A stretch of DNA of 58,176 nucleotides from Tindallia sp. GTDB lineage: Bacteria; Bacillota; Clostridia; Peptostreptococcales; Tindalliaceae. The position numbers and the translations under genes were made by a program. Where the stretch lies: contig SLLE01000093.1 in assembly GCA_007134225.1 (NCBI GenBank), forward strand, positions 1 through 58,176, read 5' to 3'. The notes under the pieces are model-generated. The model did not search any database and had not been told where the DNA came from. It saw only the letters and a list, made by a program, of their open reading frames with translations. The number at the start of each line of letters is the position of its first letter. The stretch's first letter is position 1. Below are positions 38,847 to 47,161 of the stretch, one piece after another.

Positions 38847-38975
38847 CTTCTGGTGGAGTTTTTACTCCATCAGAAGGTTAGAATGCGTTATCCATAAGTA
38901 GATGGCCCAAATGGATCATTTGGCGGCAGATACTTAATTTCTTCAACGAGGGACGTAGCACCGCTAAGTTCCCTC
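38847..38975 (+). other. Structured era-recO intergenic region
   Basis: Three hairpins follow each other: 38847-38876 (13-bp stem with one G-T pair, TTTT loop, directly after the era stop), 38907-38923 (7-bp CCAAATG/CATTTGG) and 38948-38975 (GAGGGA/TCCCTC). None has a T run. They may end or process the era transcript or lead into recO. No known RNA family was recognised. Confidence 0.5.
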
Positions 38976-39035
38976 TTGTGAAGAGGAAGACTTATTGGAG
39001 ATAGTAATCGGACAACGAATAAAGGTGAGAAGCGA

Positions 39036-39776
39036 ATGCTGATAAACACAGATGCTTTTGTGCTGAAAAGTCAAAAATATCGTGAATCTGATAGTTTGTT
39101 GATCCTGTATAGTCGACAGTACGGAAAAGTGAGTGCCGTGGCGAAAGGATCCAGAAAGCCAAAAAGCAAAATGCTGGCAGGAGTACAGCCATTTGCCCAT
39201 GCAGAATATGTGCTTTATAAGGGAAAAAGCATGTATAACGTCAACCAGGTAGAAGTAAAACATAGTTTTTATGCTTTGAGAGAGGACTACGAAAGGCTGG
39301 CGTACGCTTCCTATGCTGTGGAACTGGTTTTGTCCGAGGCGTCAGAAGGCCAGGGAAACGCTTCTGTCTTTTCGCTTCTTGGCAATACACTGACGCTTAT
39401 GTGTTGTGAAGGTACCATATTGACTTCTTTGATACGGGCTTTTGAGCTGAAATTGATGGCTCATGCCGGGTATCAGCCAAACCTTTTCTCCTGCACGTCC
39501 TGTGGTCAGGACGTGCAGAGTGAACCCCTTTATTTTAGTCATTCACAAGGGGGAATTATCTGTCACAAGTGTAACTGCGAAATTGGAGACTCCGCCCCTG
39601 TATCCCTAAATTTGATGAAACTGGCACAGATCTATCTGTTTAGTGATCTCAGGTCAGCGGCAAAAATGACGGTGCCAGCCTCTTTGAACAAACAGCTGCA
39701 ACGATTGATGGAAGGATATATCCGCCATCATTTTGGGTACTTTGTATCCAAAAGCCTTCAGCTGGTAGAGGATTGA
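39036..39776 (+). CDS. recO: DNA repair protein RecO
   Basis: A 246-aa RecFOR mediator that loads RecA on gapped DNA. The N-terminal OB fold is MLINTDAFVLKSQKYRESDS and the zinc site CTSCG...CHKCN lies near 150-180. The ATG follows AGGTGAG. era-recO order is conserved in Firmicutes. Confidence 0.96.
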   Translation: MLINTDAFVLKSQKYRESDSLLILYSRQYGKVSAVAKGSRKPKSKMLAGVQPFAHAEYVLYKGKSMYNVNQVEVKHSFYALREDYERLAYASYAVELVLSEASEGQGNASVFSLLGNTLTLMCCEGTILTSLIRAFELKLMAHAGYQPNLFSCTSCGQDVQSEPLYFSHSQGGIICHKCNCEIGDSAPVSLNLMKLAQIYLFSDLRSAAKMTVPASLNKQLQRLMEGYIRHHFGYFVSKSLQLVED

Positions 39777-39799
39777 TTTCTTCTGCTTATGATTAAACA

Positions 39800-39827
39800 T
39801 TGACATTTTTGAGAGATTTGGTAAAAT
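39800..39827 (+). promoter_or_regulatory. Promoter of the riboflavin operon
   Basis: A consensus TTGACA (39800-39805), 16-bp spacer and TAAAAT (39822-39827) end 14 nt before the FMN aptamer. Confidence 0.85.
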
Positions 39828-39841
39828 GAAGGAAAAGAATA

Positions 39842-39947
39842 ACTTCAGGGACAGGTGAAATTCCTTACCGGCGGTAAAGCCCGCGAGCCATAATGGTTGA
39901 TCTGGTGAAATTCCGGAGCCGACAGTTAAAGTCTGGATGGGAGAAGT
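39842..39947 (+). promoter_or_regulatory. FMN riboswitch (RFN element)
   Basis: The aptamer closes with ACTTC (39842-39846) and GAAGT (39943-39947). It contains conserved RFN blocks: AGGTGAAATTCC, ACCGGCGGTAAAGCCCGCGA, CTGGTGAAATTCCGGAGCC and CGACAGTTAAAGTCTGGATG. FMN binding should favour the terminator at 39984 and stop rib gene transcription. Confidence 0.98.
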
Positions 39948-39983
39948 GCAGTTTATATTAATGCAACAACTTGTGAACATTGG

Positions 39984-40016
39984 TTCCTGAACTTATTTAA
40001 GTTCGGGAATTTTTTG
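39984..40016 (+). terminator. FMN-controlled terminator
   Basis: TTCCTGAACTT (39984-39994) pairs with AAGTTCGGGAA (39999-40009, with a G-T pair), followed by six T. It lies between the aptamer and ribD, the expected expression platform. Confidence 0.92.
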
Positions 40017-40058
40017 TTTGATATTTTTTCCCGGACTTGACGTGAGGAGATGACTGGA

Positions 40059-41159
40059 TTGCAGGAAAGATGGATGAAGGAAGCGTTAAAAATGGCTGAA
40101 AAAGGATGGGGTAACACTAATCCAAATCCGCTGGTAGGGGCCGTTATTGTGAAAGAAGGAGAGTTGATTGCAAAGGGAGCCCACGAATATTATGGAGGAC
40201 CTCATGCAGAAGTGAATGCCCTTAAATATGCAGGAGATTTAGCAAAAGGAAGTGATTTGTACGTCACCTTGGAGCCTTGCAGCCACTATGGTAAAACGCC
40301 TCCTTGCGCTGAAGCGATTATCAAAGCTGGTGTTAAAAGGGTTATTATTGCGACAAAAGATCCAAATGAAAAGGTAGCAGGCAGAGGTGAAAGAATGCTT
40401 CGAGGTGCAGGGATTGAAGTAATCAGCGGTGTGATGGAACAAGAAGCCATGAATCAAAATGAAATTTTCATGCATTATATTACTCGCAAAAAACCGTTTG
40501 TGATTGCCAAGGCTGCCATGAGTCTGGATGGGAAGATTGCTTCCAGCAGCGGCCATTCACAGTGGATTACCGGTGAAAAAGCCCGTGAGCATGCTCATTG
40601 GACCCGGCAGCGTGTTTCTTCCATTTTGGTAGGTGTGAACACGGTCATTAAAGATGATCCCATGCTAACGGTACGGTTAAACTTGAATAGAACAAAAAAT
40701 CCGGTTCGATTGATATTGGACAGCAAAGGCCGTATCCCTTTAACATCGAAGATTGTGTCATCAGCAAAAAAGATAGATACGGTTATTGCAACAACAGACA
40801 GGATGCCTTATGAAAAAGAAAATCGACTTAAAGATTCTGGTGTTAGCGTTTGTCGATTACCGGAAAAAGATACTCAGGTGGATATCAACGCATTGATTGA
40901 GTATCTTGCAGAAAAGGAGCTCGATAGTTTAATGATTGAAGGTGGTGGCGCCGTCATGGCATCTTTTATTGAGGAAAAGCTTGTTCATAAACTATTCTGG
41001 TATATAGCGCCCAAAATCATTGGTGGATCAGCTGCTCCGGGGCCGGTGGGAGGAGCTGGTATTTTTCACATGAAGGAGGCTCGACCGGTTTTAGAAATGG
41101 AAAGCATCAAACTTGGTGACGACTGGTTAATGACCGGTTACATGAAAGAGGTGAATTGA
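40059..41159 (+). CDS. ribD: Bifunctional riboflavin biosynthesis protein RibD (deaminase/reductase)
   Basis: A 366-aa enzyme for steps two and three of riboflavin synthesis. The N-terminal deaminase has the zinc site HAEVNAL and PCSHYGKTPPCAEA; the C-terminal NADPH reductase includes MSLDGKIA, LMIEGGGAV and the last strand DDWLMTG. TTG 40059 is 9 nt after AGGAG; the ATG at 40050 overlaps that site. It is the first gene after the FMN riboswitch. Confidence 0.96.
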   Translation: MQERWMKEALKMAEKGWGNTNPNPLVGAVIVKEGELIAKGAHEYYGGPHAEVNALKYAGDLAKGSDLYVTLEPCSHYGKTPPCAEAIIKAGVKRVIIATKDPNEKVAGRGERMLRGAGIEVISGVMEQEAMNQNEIFMHYITRKKPFVIAKAAMSLDGKIASSSGHSQWITGEKAREHAHWTRQRVSSILVGVNTVIKDDPMLTVRLNLNRTKNPVRLILDSKGRIPLTSKIVSSAKKIDTVIATTDRMPYEKENRLKDSGVSVCRLPEKDTQVDINALIEYLAEKELDSLMIEGGGAVMASFIEEKLVHKLFWYIAPKIIGGSAAPGPVGGAGIFHMKEARPVLEMESIKLGDDWLMTGYMKEVN

Positions 41160-41800
41160 TGTTTACGGGAATTATTGAGGAAATAGGCAAAGTCAAGGAA
41201 GTTGTCAACCGGGAAGGCAGCCAGAGACTTCGCATTGAATGCCAAAAAGTCTTGAGTGATGTGCAAATTGGTGATAGTATCGCCGTCAACGGAATCTGCC
41301 TGACGGTTACCACTTTTACATCCGGAGAAATGGAAGCGGATGTTATGCCGGAGACCCTCAGAAATACAAGTTTATCAGAAGCGAAACCAGGTAAGAAAGT
41401 GAACCTTGAAAGAGCATTGCCGGTCAATGGAAGGCTGGGTGGGCATATTGTGACTGGACATATTGACGGAACAGGAAAAATTATTAGAAAGTACCGGGAA
41501 GGAAACGCCCTTTGGCTTATAATTGACACGCAGTCAGAAATAATGAAATACATCGTTCACAAAGGATCCATCGCCATTGATGGAACCAGCCTGACGGTGG
41601 CGAAGACCGAGGAGCAATCCTTTGCAGTTTCCTTGATTCCTCATACGGCAGAGATGACAATTCTGGCCGATAAAGAGACTGGTTCAACAGTTAACCTGGA
41701 ATGTGATGTTCTGGGAAAATACATTGAAAAATTAATGCAACCTCAGGAAAAAAAACATTCGCCGATTACCATGGAGACATTGAAAAAATACGGATTTTAG
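41159..41800 (+). CDS. ribE: Riboflavin synthase alpha subunit
   Basis: A 213-aa enzyme that dismutates two lumazines to riboflavin. It begins MFTGIIEEIG and has two lumazine-binding repeats, the second near HIVTGHIDGTGKI and DGTSLTVAK. The ATG overlaps the ribD stop (TGATG), so translation is coupled. Confidence 0.97.
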   Translation: MFTGIIEEIGKVKEVVNREGSQRLRIECQKVLSDVQIGDSIAVNGICLTVTTFTSGEMEADVMPETLRNTSLSEAKPGKKVNLERALPVNGRLGGHIVTGHIDGTGKIIRKYREGNALWLIIDTQSEIMKYIVHKGSIAIDGTSLTVAKTEEQSFAVSLIPHTAEMTILADKETGSTVNLECDVLGKYIEKLMQPQEKKHSPITMETLKKYGF

Positions 41801-41814
41801 AAAGGTGAGTAAAG

Positions 41815-43023
41815 ATGAAATTTGATACAATAGAAAAAGCGTTGGAAGAGATTAGAAATGGCAAAATGATTATTGTGGTAGACGATGAAGATCGGGAGAA
41901 TGAAGGAGATCTCTTAATGGCAGCTCAATTTGCGACGCCGGAAGCAGTTAACTTTATGGCTAAATTCGGCAGGGGATTGATCTGTTGTCCTTTAAAGGAA
42001 GAGAAAGCACATCATCTGGAGCTGAATCCAATGACGATGAAAAATACCGACAGTCGTGAGACTGCCTTTACGGTATCTGTTGATGTCCTTGGTGTAAGCA
42101 CTGGTATATCAGCATTTGAAAGAGCGCAGACCATCCAGGCATTGGTGGACCCGAAGGCAAAGGCAGATGATTTTGTGCAACCGGGCCACATCTTTCCGCT
42201 GGTAGCGAATCCAGGTGGTGTCCTCAGCCGAATGGGGCATACGGAAGCTGCGGTGGATTTGGCTGAAATGGCAGGCCTCCAGCCAGTGGGTGTTATATGT
42301 GAAATCATGAATGATGACGGAACGATGTCCAGAGTTCCAGAGTTGATGGAGTTTGCAAAAGAGCACGATTTAGCGATTATAACGATTGCGGACATGGTCA
42401 AATATCGCCGCCGCTTTGAAAAACTGATCGATCGGGCAGCGGAAGCTGAAATGCCAACTCGATTTGGAACATTTAAAGTCATTGCTTATGAAAATAAACT
42501 GAGTAAAGAGCATCATGTTGCTTTGGTGGCTGGAGAAATCGATCCGGAAAAGCCAACGTTGGTGCGAGTGCATTCGGAATGCCTGACAGGAGACGCTTTC
42601 GGATCGAAGCGATGCGATTGTGGAAATCAACTGGCATATGCACTGGAGCAGATAAATAAGGAAGGCGGCGGAATCCTGCTATACATGCGTCAGGAAGGAC
42701 GCGGCATAGGACTGGTCAATAAAATAAGAGCTTACGCCCTCCAGGATCAGGGTAAAGACACAGTTGAGGCAAATTTGATGCTGGGTTTTCCGGAAGATAT
42801 GCGAGATTATGGCATTGGTGCACAAATTCTGAAAGATTTGGGAGCGAAGAAAATTCGTCTGTTGACAAATAATCCCAAAAAACTGGTGGGGCTGCAGGGG
42901 TACGATCTGGAAATTGTGGAAAGGGTTTCGATTGAAATACCCTACGGCAAGGAAAATGAACAATACATGAAAACAAAACATGAAAAAATGGGTCATATGC
43001 TGGATGACTTGTTTCATCAATAA
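41815..43023 (+). CDS. ribBA: Bifunctional DHBP synthase / GTP cyclohydrolase II
   Basis: A 402-aa fusion. Residues 1-200 are dihydroxybutanone-phosphate synthase ([25 protein letters not shown]). Residues 205-402 are GTP cyclohydrolase II with the zinc site [15 protein letters not shown] and [10 protein letters not shown]. It supplies both precursors of the riboflavin ring. It lies 14 nt after ribE. Confidence 0.97.
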   Translation: MKFDTIEKALEEIRNGKMIIVVDDEDRENEGDLLMAAQFATPEAVNFMAKFGRGLICCPLKEEKAHHLELNPMTMKNTDSRETAFTVSVDVLGVSTGISAFERAQTIQALVDPKAKADDFVQPGHIFPLVANPGGVLSRMGHTEAAVDLAEMAGLQPVGVICEIMNDDGTMSRVPELMEFAKEHDLAIITIADMVKYRRRFEKLIDRAAEAEMPTRFGTFKVIAYENKLSKEHHVALVAGEIDPEKPTLVRVHSECLTGDAFGSKRCDCGNQLAYALEQINKEGGGILLYMRQEGRGIGLVNKIRAYALQDQGKDTVEANLMLGFPEDMRDYGIGAQILKDLGAKKIRLLTNNPKKLVGLQGYDLEIVERVSIEIPYGKENEQYMKTKHEKMGHMLDDLFHQ

Positions 43024-43062
43024 GAACATCAAATCTAAATCATAATAAAGGAGAGAACAAAC

Positions 43063-43524
43063 ATGAAGCATTTTGAAGGAAAACTATTGGCGGAAGGATT
43101 GAAATTTGGCATTGTGGTGGGTCGATTCAATGAATTTATTGGTAGCAAGCTTTTGTCAGCTGCTATTGATGCGCTGGTAAGACATGGTGCAAAAGAAGAA
43201 GATATCGATGTTTGCTGGGTGCCTGGCGCCTTTGAAATTCCATTGGCAGCACAGAAAATGGCAGGCAGAAACGAGTATGATGCGGTTATTACGTTAGGGG
43301 CGATCATTCGAGGCTCAACACCACATTTTGATTACGTTTCCAGCGAGACGACCAAAGGCGTGGCCAAAGTATCATTGGATGCTGGAGTTCCGGTTATTTT
43401 TGGAGTTTTGACAACGGATACGATTGAACAAGCCATTGAAAGAGCGGGCACCAAAGCTGGCAATAAGGGATGGGATGCCGCTATGTCTGCTATTGAAATG
43501 GCAAGCCTGCTTAAACAGTTATAA
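43063..43524 (+). CDS. ribH: 6,7-dimethyl-8-ribityllumazine synthase
   Basis: A 153-aa capsid-forming enzyme that joins the RibD and RibBA products. Signatures are [18 protein letters not shown] and [17 protein letters not shown]. It is the last gene of the operon, followed by a short hairpin. Confidence 0.97.
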   Translation: MKHFEGKLLAEGLKFGIVVGRFNEFIGSKLLSAAIDALVRHGAKEEDIDVCWVPGAFEIPLAAQKMAGRNEYDAVITLGAIIRGSTPHFDYVSSETTKGVAKVSLDAGVPVIFGVLTTDTIEQAIERAGTKAGNKGWDAAMSAIEMASLLKQL

Positions 43525-43529
43525 TGAGA

Positions 43530-43551
43530 AAAGAGCCTTCACAGGCTCTTT
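43530..43551 (+). terminator. Weak terminator after ribH
   Basis: AAAGAGCCT (43530-43538) pairs with AGGCTCTTT (43543-43551), with only three T at the end. Some read-through into ndk is likely. Confidence 0.6.
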
Positions 43552-43591
43552 AGCAAAAGATGAACAATAAGATGACGAGGAGAATCATACT

Positions 43592-44008
43592 ATGGAAAAA
43601 ACGTTAGTGCTGATCAAACCAAAGGCTGTTCTAAGAGGACTGACAGGGCACATTATTGCTCGGTATGAAAGCAAAGGGCTTAAACTGGCGGCTCTGAAAA
43701 TGGTGGATGCAACCAAAGAGCAGCTGGAACGACATTACGAAGAGCATCAAGGCAAGCCCTTTTATGAAAGCCTTCTTGAATCCATGTTGAGCGGTCCTAT
43801 TGTGGCTTTGATGCTGGAAGGAAATCAGGCTGTAAGTGCAGCTCGTTTAATAAATGGAGCAACAAATCCTATCGAAGCTGCCCCCGGAAGCATTCGCGGG
43901 GACTATGGGCTGGAGATTGAGCATAATATCGTCCATGGTGCGGACGTTTTGGAGAGCGCTCAACGAGAAATAAGCATATGGTTTCCGGAAAAAGAAGACA
44001 ACGAATAA
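43592..44008 (+). CDS. ndk: Nucleoside diphosphate kinase
   Basis: A 138-aa kinase that balances NTP and dNTP pools. The active-site His is in EHNIVHGADVLESA, and EKTLVLIKPKAV begins the fold. The ATG follows GAGGAGA. It ends 2 nt from the convergent pfp gene, with no terminator between them. Confidence 0.96.
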   Translation: MEKTLVLIKPKAVLRGLTGHIIARYESKGLKLAALKMVDATKEQLERHYEEHQGKPFYESLLESMLSGPIVALMLEGNQAVSAARLINGATNPIEAAPGSIRGDYGLEIEHNIVHGADVLESAQREISIWFPEKEDNE

Positions 44009-44010
44009 TG

Positions 44011-45219
44011 TCAGGTCAGTTTTTTTTCGACGACAGGAGCCCTTAAACGAGCAACATAAGGCAAGGATCCCACTAAAGGACGAGCATAGTTTTTGAAAGC
44101 GTCTGTCACATGATTTCCTTCCTGATTAATAAAATGGTCCGGCATATGTTTGGTGTGCCGGGCTACTTTTTCCAGAGTAGTAAGCTGGTAATCCACCGAA
44201 TAATCTCCGGAACGATGGATGGTGACTGAACCGTCCGCATCGTACCAGATCGCAAACTGAGCCGCTTTCTCGCCAACTTCCCGTGCTTCGCTTTGATCAA
44301 CGCTGGAAACGGCTAATGGAAAAGATCTTTGCAGATAACCAAAGGTATCAGAACGAACACGTCCTGCCTCTAATTGTTCTTTTACATACCTTGCTAACAA
44401 ATCGCCAAGTCCACCGCCAGAAAGGCTTACATTGCCATGGGCATCCTTTTCAATCGTATTCATCACTTTGGTTGCAATGGGAGTTCCTTCATGATCGGAA
44501 ATTCCTTCAGAAACGGCAGCCACACAGCGACCATATTGACTGAGCGTGTTTTTTACGTCCGAAAGAAATGAATCCAGCGAAAATTTTCGCTCCGGCAAGT
44601 AGATTAAATGAGGTCCGTCATCATGGTATTTTTTGGCCAGGGATGAAGCAGCTGTTAAAAATCCGGCATCACGGCCCATTACCACCCCAATATAGACACC
44701 AGGTAATGCGCGATTATCCAAATCAACTCCAGTGAATGCCTGGGCAACAAATTTAGCTGCAGAACCATACCCGGGGGTATGATCATTGACAAGCAAATCG
44801 TTATCGATGGTTTTTGGAATATGAATGGCTCTGAACTCATAATCTGATTTTTCTGCGTAAGCATTCACAATTCGGACGGTATCGGCAGAATCATTGCCAC
44901 CTATATAGAAAAAATATCGAATTTCATGAGCCTGCATCATCCGAAAGATTTCCAGACAGTAGGCTTCATCTGGTTTGTCCCGAGTGGAGCCCAGAGCGGA
45001 AGAAGGGGTTACTGCTATTTGCTCAAGATTATGAGTCGTTTCCTGCGTTAAATCAATAAAATTTTCATTAATAATCCCATTAACGCCGTTAATGGCACCA
45101 TAAACCTGGGTGATCTGAGGGAACTTTCTTGACTCTAGCACAGCTCCGACGAGTGATTGATTAATAACGGCTGTCGGGCCACCTCCTTGAGCAACTAAAA
45201 CTTTTCCAGCAAGTTTCAT
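44011..45219 (-). CDS. Phosphofructokinase, probably PPi-dependent
   Basis: A 402-aa PFK. It has GGGPTAVINQSL at the N-terminus, GGNDSADT (107-114) and PKTIDND (135-141). ATP-PFKs have GGDGS and PGTIDND; the Asp after GGN and the Lys in PKTIDND are marks of the PPi-dependent type. Use of PPi is thus inferred. It makes fructose 1,6-bisphosphate, reversibly if PPi-dependent. ATG 45219 follows GGAGGTG; the ATG at 45234 would start within that site. Confidence 0.88.
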   Translation of the reverse strand: MKLAGKVLVAQGGGPTAVINQSLVGAVLESRKFPQITQVYGAINGVNGIINENFIDLTQETTHNLEQIAVTPSSALGSTRDKPDEAYCLEIFRMMQAHEIRYFFYIGGNDSADTVRIVNAYAEKSDYEFRAIHIPKTIDNDLLVNDHTPGYGSAAKFVAQAFTGVDLDNRALPGVYIGVVMGRDAGFLTAASSLAKKYHDDGPHLIYLPERKFSLDSFLSDVKNTLSQYGRCVAAVSEGISDHEGTPIATKVMNTIEKDAHGNVSLSGGGLGDLLARYVKEQLEAGRVRSDTFGYLQRSFPLAVSSVDQSEAREVGEKAAQFAIWYDADGSVTIHRSGDYSVDYQLTTLEKVARHTKHMPDHFINQEGNHVTDAFKNYARPLVGSLPYVARLRAPVVEKKLT

Positions 45220-45429
45220 ACTTAACACCTCCATTGAATATACTTAACATCGTTTTACTATTGTACCCGCTGAATGATTCGTCACACGATAAATATCATT
45301 ATTATAAGGTTATTTGTATTGTAGTCATAGTTGAATCTGTGTTATTATCTATGGGTATGATCAATACGATCAAGAATCCGCATTTACGATAATTGCCACT
45401 TATTGATGAAATGTGAAGGAGTAGATAAA

Positions 45430-46374
45430 GTGAGTGATAAAAAAACCATCTTACCATATTTAGCTGGACTTTGTTTTTCTGTTTTATTTGGCCTGTCGTT
45501 TATTTTTTCGAAGGAAGGATTGGAAGTGCTTGATCCTTTTCATTTGTTGACTTTTCGTTTTGCGGCGGCAGTGCTGCTGCTTAATGTACTTAGATATACG
45601 GGAATGATCTGCATCGATTTAAAAACAAAACGCATGAAAACCTTGCTGTCACTTTCTTTATTTCAGCCTGTTATTTATTTCATTTGTGAAATGATCGGGC
45701 TTAATAAAACGACCGCTTCAGAGGCGGGAATGATGATTGCACTTATTCCGGTGGCGTCGGTTATCCTTGCTGTGTTGTTTTTGAAAGAGCGTCCCACAAG
45801 AGCCCAGTTGTTTTTCATTGCATGTTCGGTATTTGGTGTGTTCTTTATTATGGCGATGGCAGGCAGTGTGGACGTGGGAGGTAACTTTCAGGGGATGTTA
45901 ATATTGTTGGGAGCTGTTTTTGCTGCTTCCACGTATAATATTCTGGCGAAAAAATCATCGCTGCATTTCTCGTCCATTGAGATAACTTATGTTATGATGA
46001 CAGTTGGACTCATTGTATTCAGCAGTATATCAATATTGCAACATTTGATGAAAGGTGAACTGAATTTGTTTTTCCAGCCACTCCAGCAGCCGCAGGCAAT
46101 TGTTAGTGTTTTCTATCTAGGCTTCTTATCATCTGTCATTGGTTTTTTTATGATGAACTACATGCTCTCAAAAGTGGAAGCAACGAAAGCTTCTGTTTTT
46201 AGTAACTTGATCACTGTCATTTCAATTTCTGCAGGAGTAGTCTTGTTAAACGATCCCTTTTATTGGTACCATATTATAGGTGGTTTGCTGATTATCATTG
46301 GCGTCTGGGGAACCAATTACTTCTCGAGACCACAGGCTTCTGTGTTGAAAGAAGCGGTTGCTTCCTGTGAATAA
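45430..46374 (+). CDS. EamA/DMT superfamily transporter
   Basis: A 314-aa integral membrane protein with ten predicted helices in two EamA repeats (the first with GLSFIFSKEGLEVLDPFHLLTFRF, the second ending GGLLIIIGVWGTNYF). This superfamily exports or imports small metabolites such as amino acids; the substrate is unknown. GTG 45430 is 8 nt after AAGGAG; upstream ATGs lack a site. It is divergent from pfp. Confidence 0.88.
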   Translation: MSDKKTILPYLAGLCFSVLFGLSFIFSKEGLEVLDPFHLLTFRFAAAVLLLNVLRYTGMICIDLKTKRMKTLLSLSLFQPVIYFICEMIGLNKTTASEAGMMIALIPVASVILAVLFLKERPTRAQLFFIACSVFGVFFIMAMAGSVDVGGNFQGMLILLGAVFAASTYNILAKKSSLHFSSIEITYVMMTVGLIVFSSISILQHLMKGELNLFFQPLQQPQAIVSVFYLGFLSSVIGFFMMNYMLSKVEATKASVFSNLITVISISAGVVLLNDPFYWYHIIGGLLIIIGVWGTNYFSRPQASVLKEAVASCE

Positions 46375-46382
46375 AAAGATAA

Positions 46383-46472
46383 ATTGTATCGATACGATAT
46401 AGAGATATTCAGCTAAAACTCACTTTACAAATCCTCGAATATCGTGGTAAAATGATGTTGAAACGATACAAT
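46383..46472 (+). promoter_or_regulatory. ECF gene promoter with flanking inverted repeats
   Basis: TTTACA (46424-46429) and TAAAAT (46448-46453), 18 bp apart, form a promoter. ATTGTATCG (46383-46391, within palindrome GTATCGATAC) and its reverse complement CGATACAAT (46464-46472) lie on either side, a layout expected for a repressor that binds both sites. The regulator is unknown. Confidence 0.5.
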
Positions 46473-46496
46473 ATACATACAATAGGGGGATTTGAT

Positions 46497-47027
46497 ATGA
46501 ATGACAACACATTAAGCACCACCAAAGAGTTAACACTGGTAGGACTTTTAACAGCATTAGTGGCCGTGGCCACGATGATGATTACTGTTCCGGTTCCGGC
46601 AACAGAGGGATTTATCCATGTTGGGGATGCAGTGATTTTTTTTGCGGCTGTTTTTTTTGGACGAAAAAAAGGGGCGTTAGCAGCAGGTATCGGAAGTGGT
46701 TTGGCGGATCTTTTACTGGGATATACGGTTTGGATTCTACCAACACTAATTGTAAAAAGTATCATGGGCTATATCGTGGGTAGCTTTGCGGAAAAATCAG
46801 ATCATCGTCCACTTTCTCTAATGACTGTGATCGGATTAGTGCTTGGCGTTTTATGGATGGTTGGCGGTTATCTGGTAGCCGGTAGCATTATAAAAGGAAG
46901 TTTTGCGGTAGGGCTAACCGGTGTTCCGTGGGACATGGTGCAGGGCTTTGGAGGCATTGCTCTTTATATACCGGTGGCGGTAGCAATGGGAAAAACACGT
47001 TTTTTTCAGCAAGGTAAAATGGTATAG
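46497..47027 (+). CDS. ECF transporter S component
   Basis: A 176-aa membrane protein with about five helices, of the substrate-binding S component type (ECF-ribofla_trS-like, PF07155 group): TKELTLVGLLTALVAV, GFIHVGDAVIFFAA and GIGSGLADLLLG. It would give vitamin specificity to a shared ECF module encoded elsewhere. No FMN riboswitch precedes it, so riboflavin is not supported. ATG 46497 follows GGGGGA. Confidence 0.85.
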   Translation: MNDNTLSTTKELTLVGLLTALVAVATMMITVPVPATEGFIHVGDAVIFFAAVFFGRKKGALAAGIGSGLADLLLGYTVWILPTLIVKSIMGYIVGSFAEKSDHRPLSLMTVIGLVLGVLWMVGGYLVAGSIIKGSFAVGLTGVPWDMVQGFGGIALYIPVAVAMGKTRFFQQGKMV

Positions 47028-47046
47028 TGATCACTTTAGATAACGG

Positions 47047-47083
47047 ACTGGTGGAAGACGCGAAGACTTCCATCAGTTTTTTT
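47047..47083 (+). terminator. Terminator after the ECF gene
   Basis: ACTGGTGGAAG (47047-47057) pairs with CTTCCATCAGT (47067-47077, one G-T pair), followed by seven T. Confidence 0.9.
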
Positions 47084-47084
47084 A

Positions 47085-47112
47085 TTGACTTTGAATCACG
47101 TAATAGTATAAA
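47085..47112 (+). promoter_or_regulatory. prfC promoter
   Basis: TTGACT (47085-47090) and TATAAA (47107-47112), 16 bp apart, begin directly after the preceding terminator and lie 49 nt before prfC. Confidence 0.75.
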
Positions 47113-47161
47113 ATTTTAAAGGTTAAGGATTTTACTGAAAGTTGCAGAAAAGGAGTTGCTT

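Noticed and set aside
38877-39035. T-box leader before recO
   Set aside because: Only a weak similarity in the last hairpin; there is no stem I, no intact TGGNACC bulge, no terminator and no aminoacyl-tRNA synthetase downstream.
46375-46496. FMN or other riboswitch before the ECF gene
   Set aside because: No RFN, TPP or cobalamin blocks are visible; only a promoter and inverted repeats.
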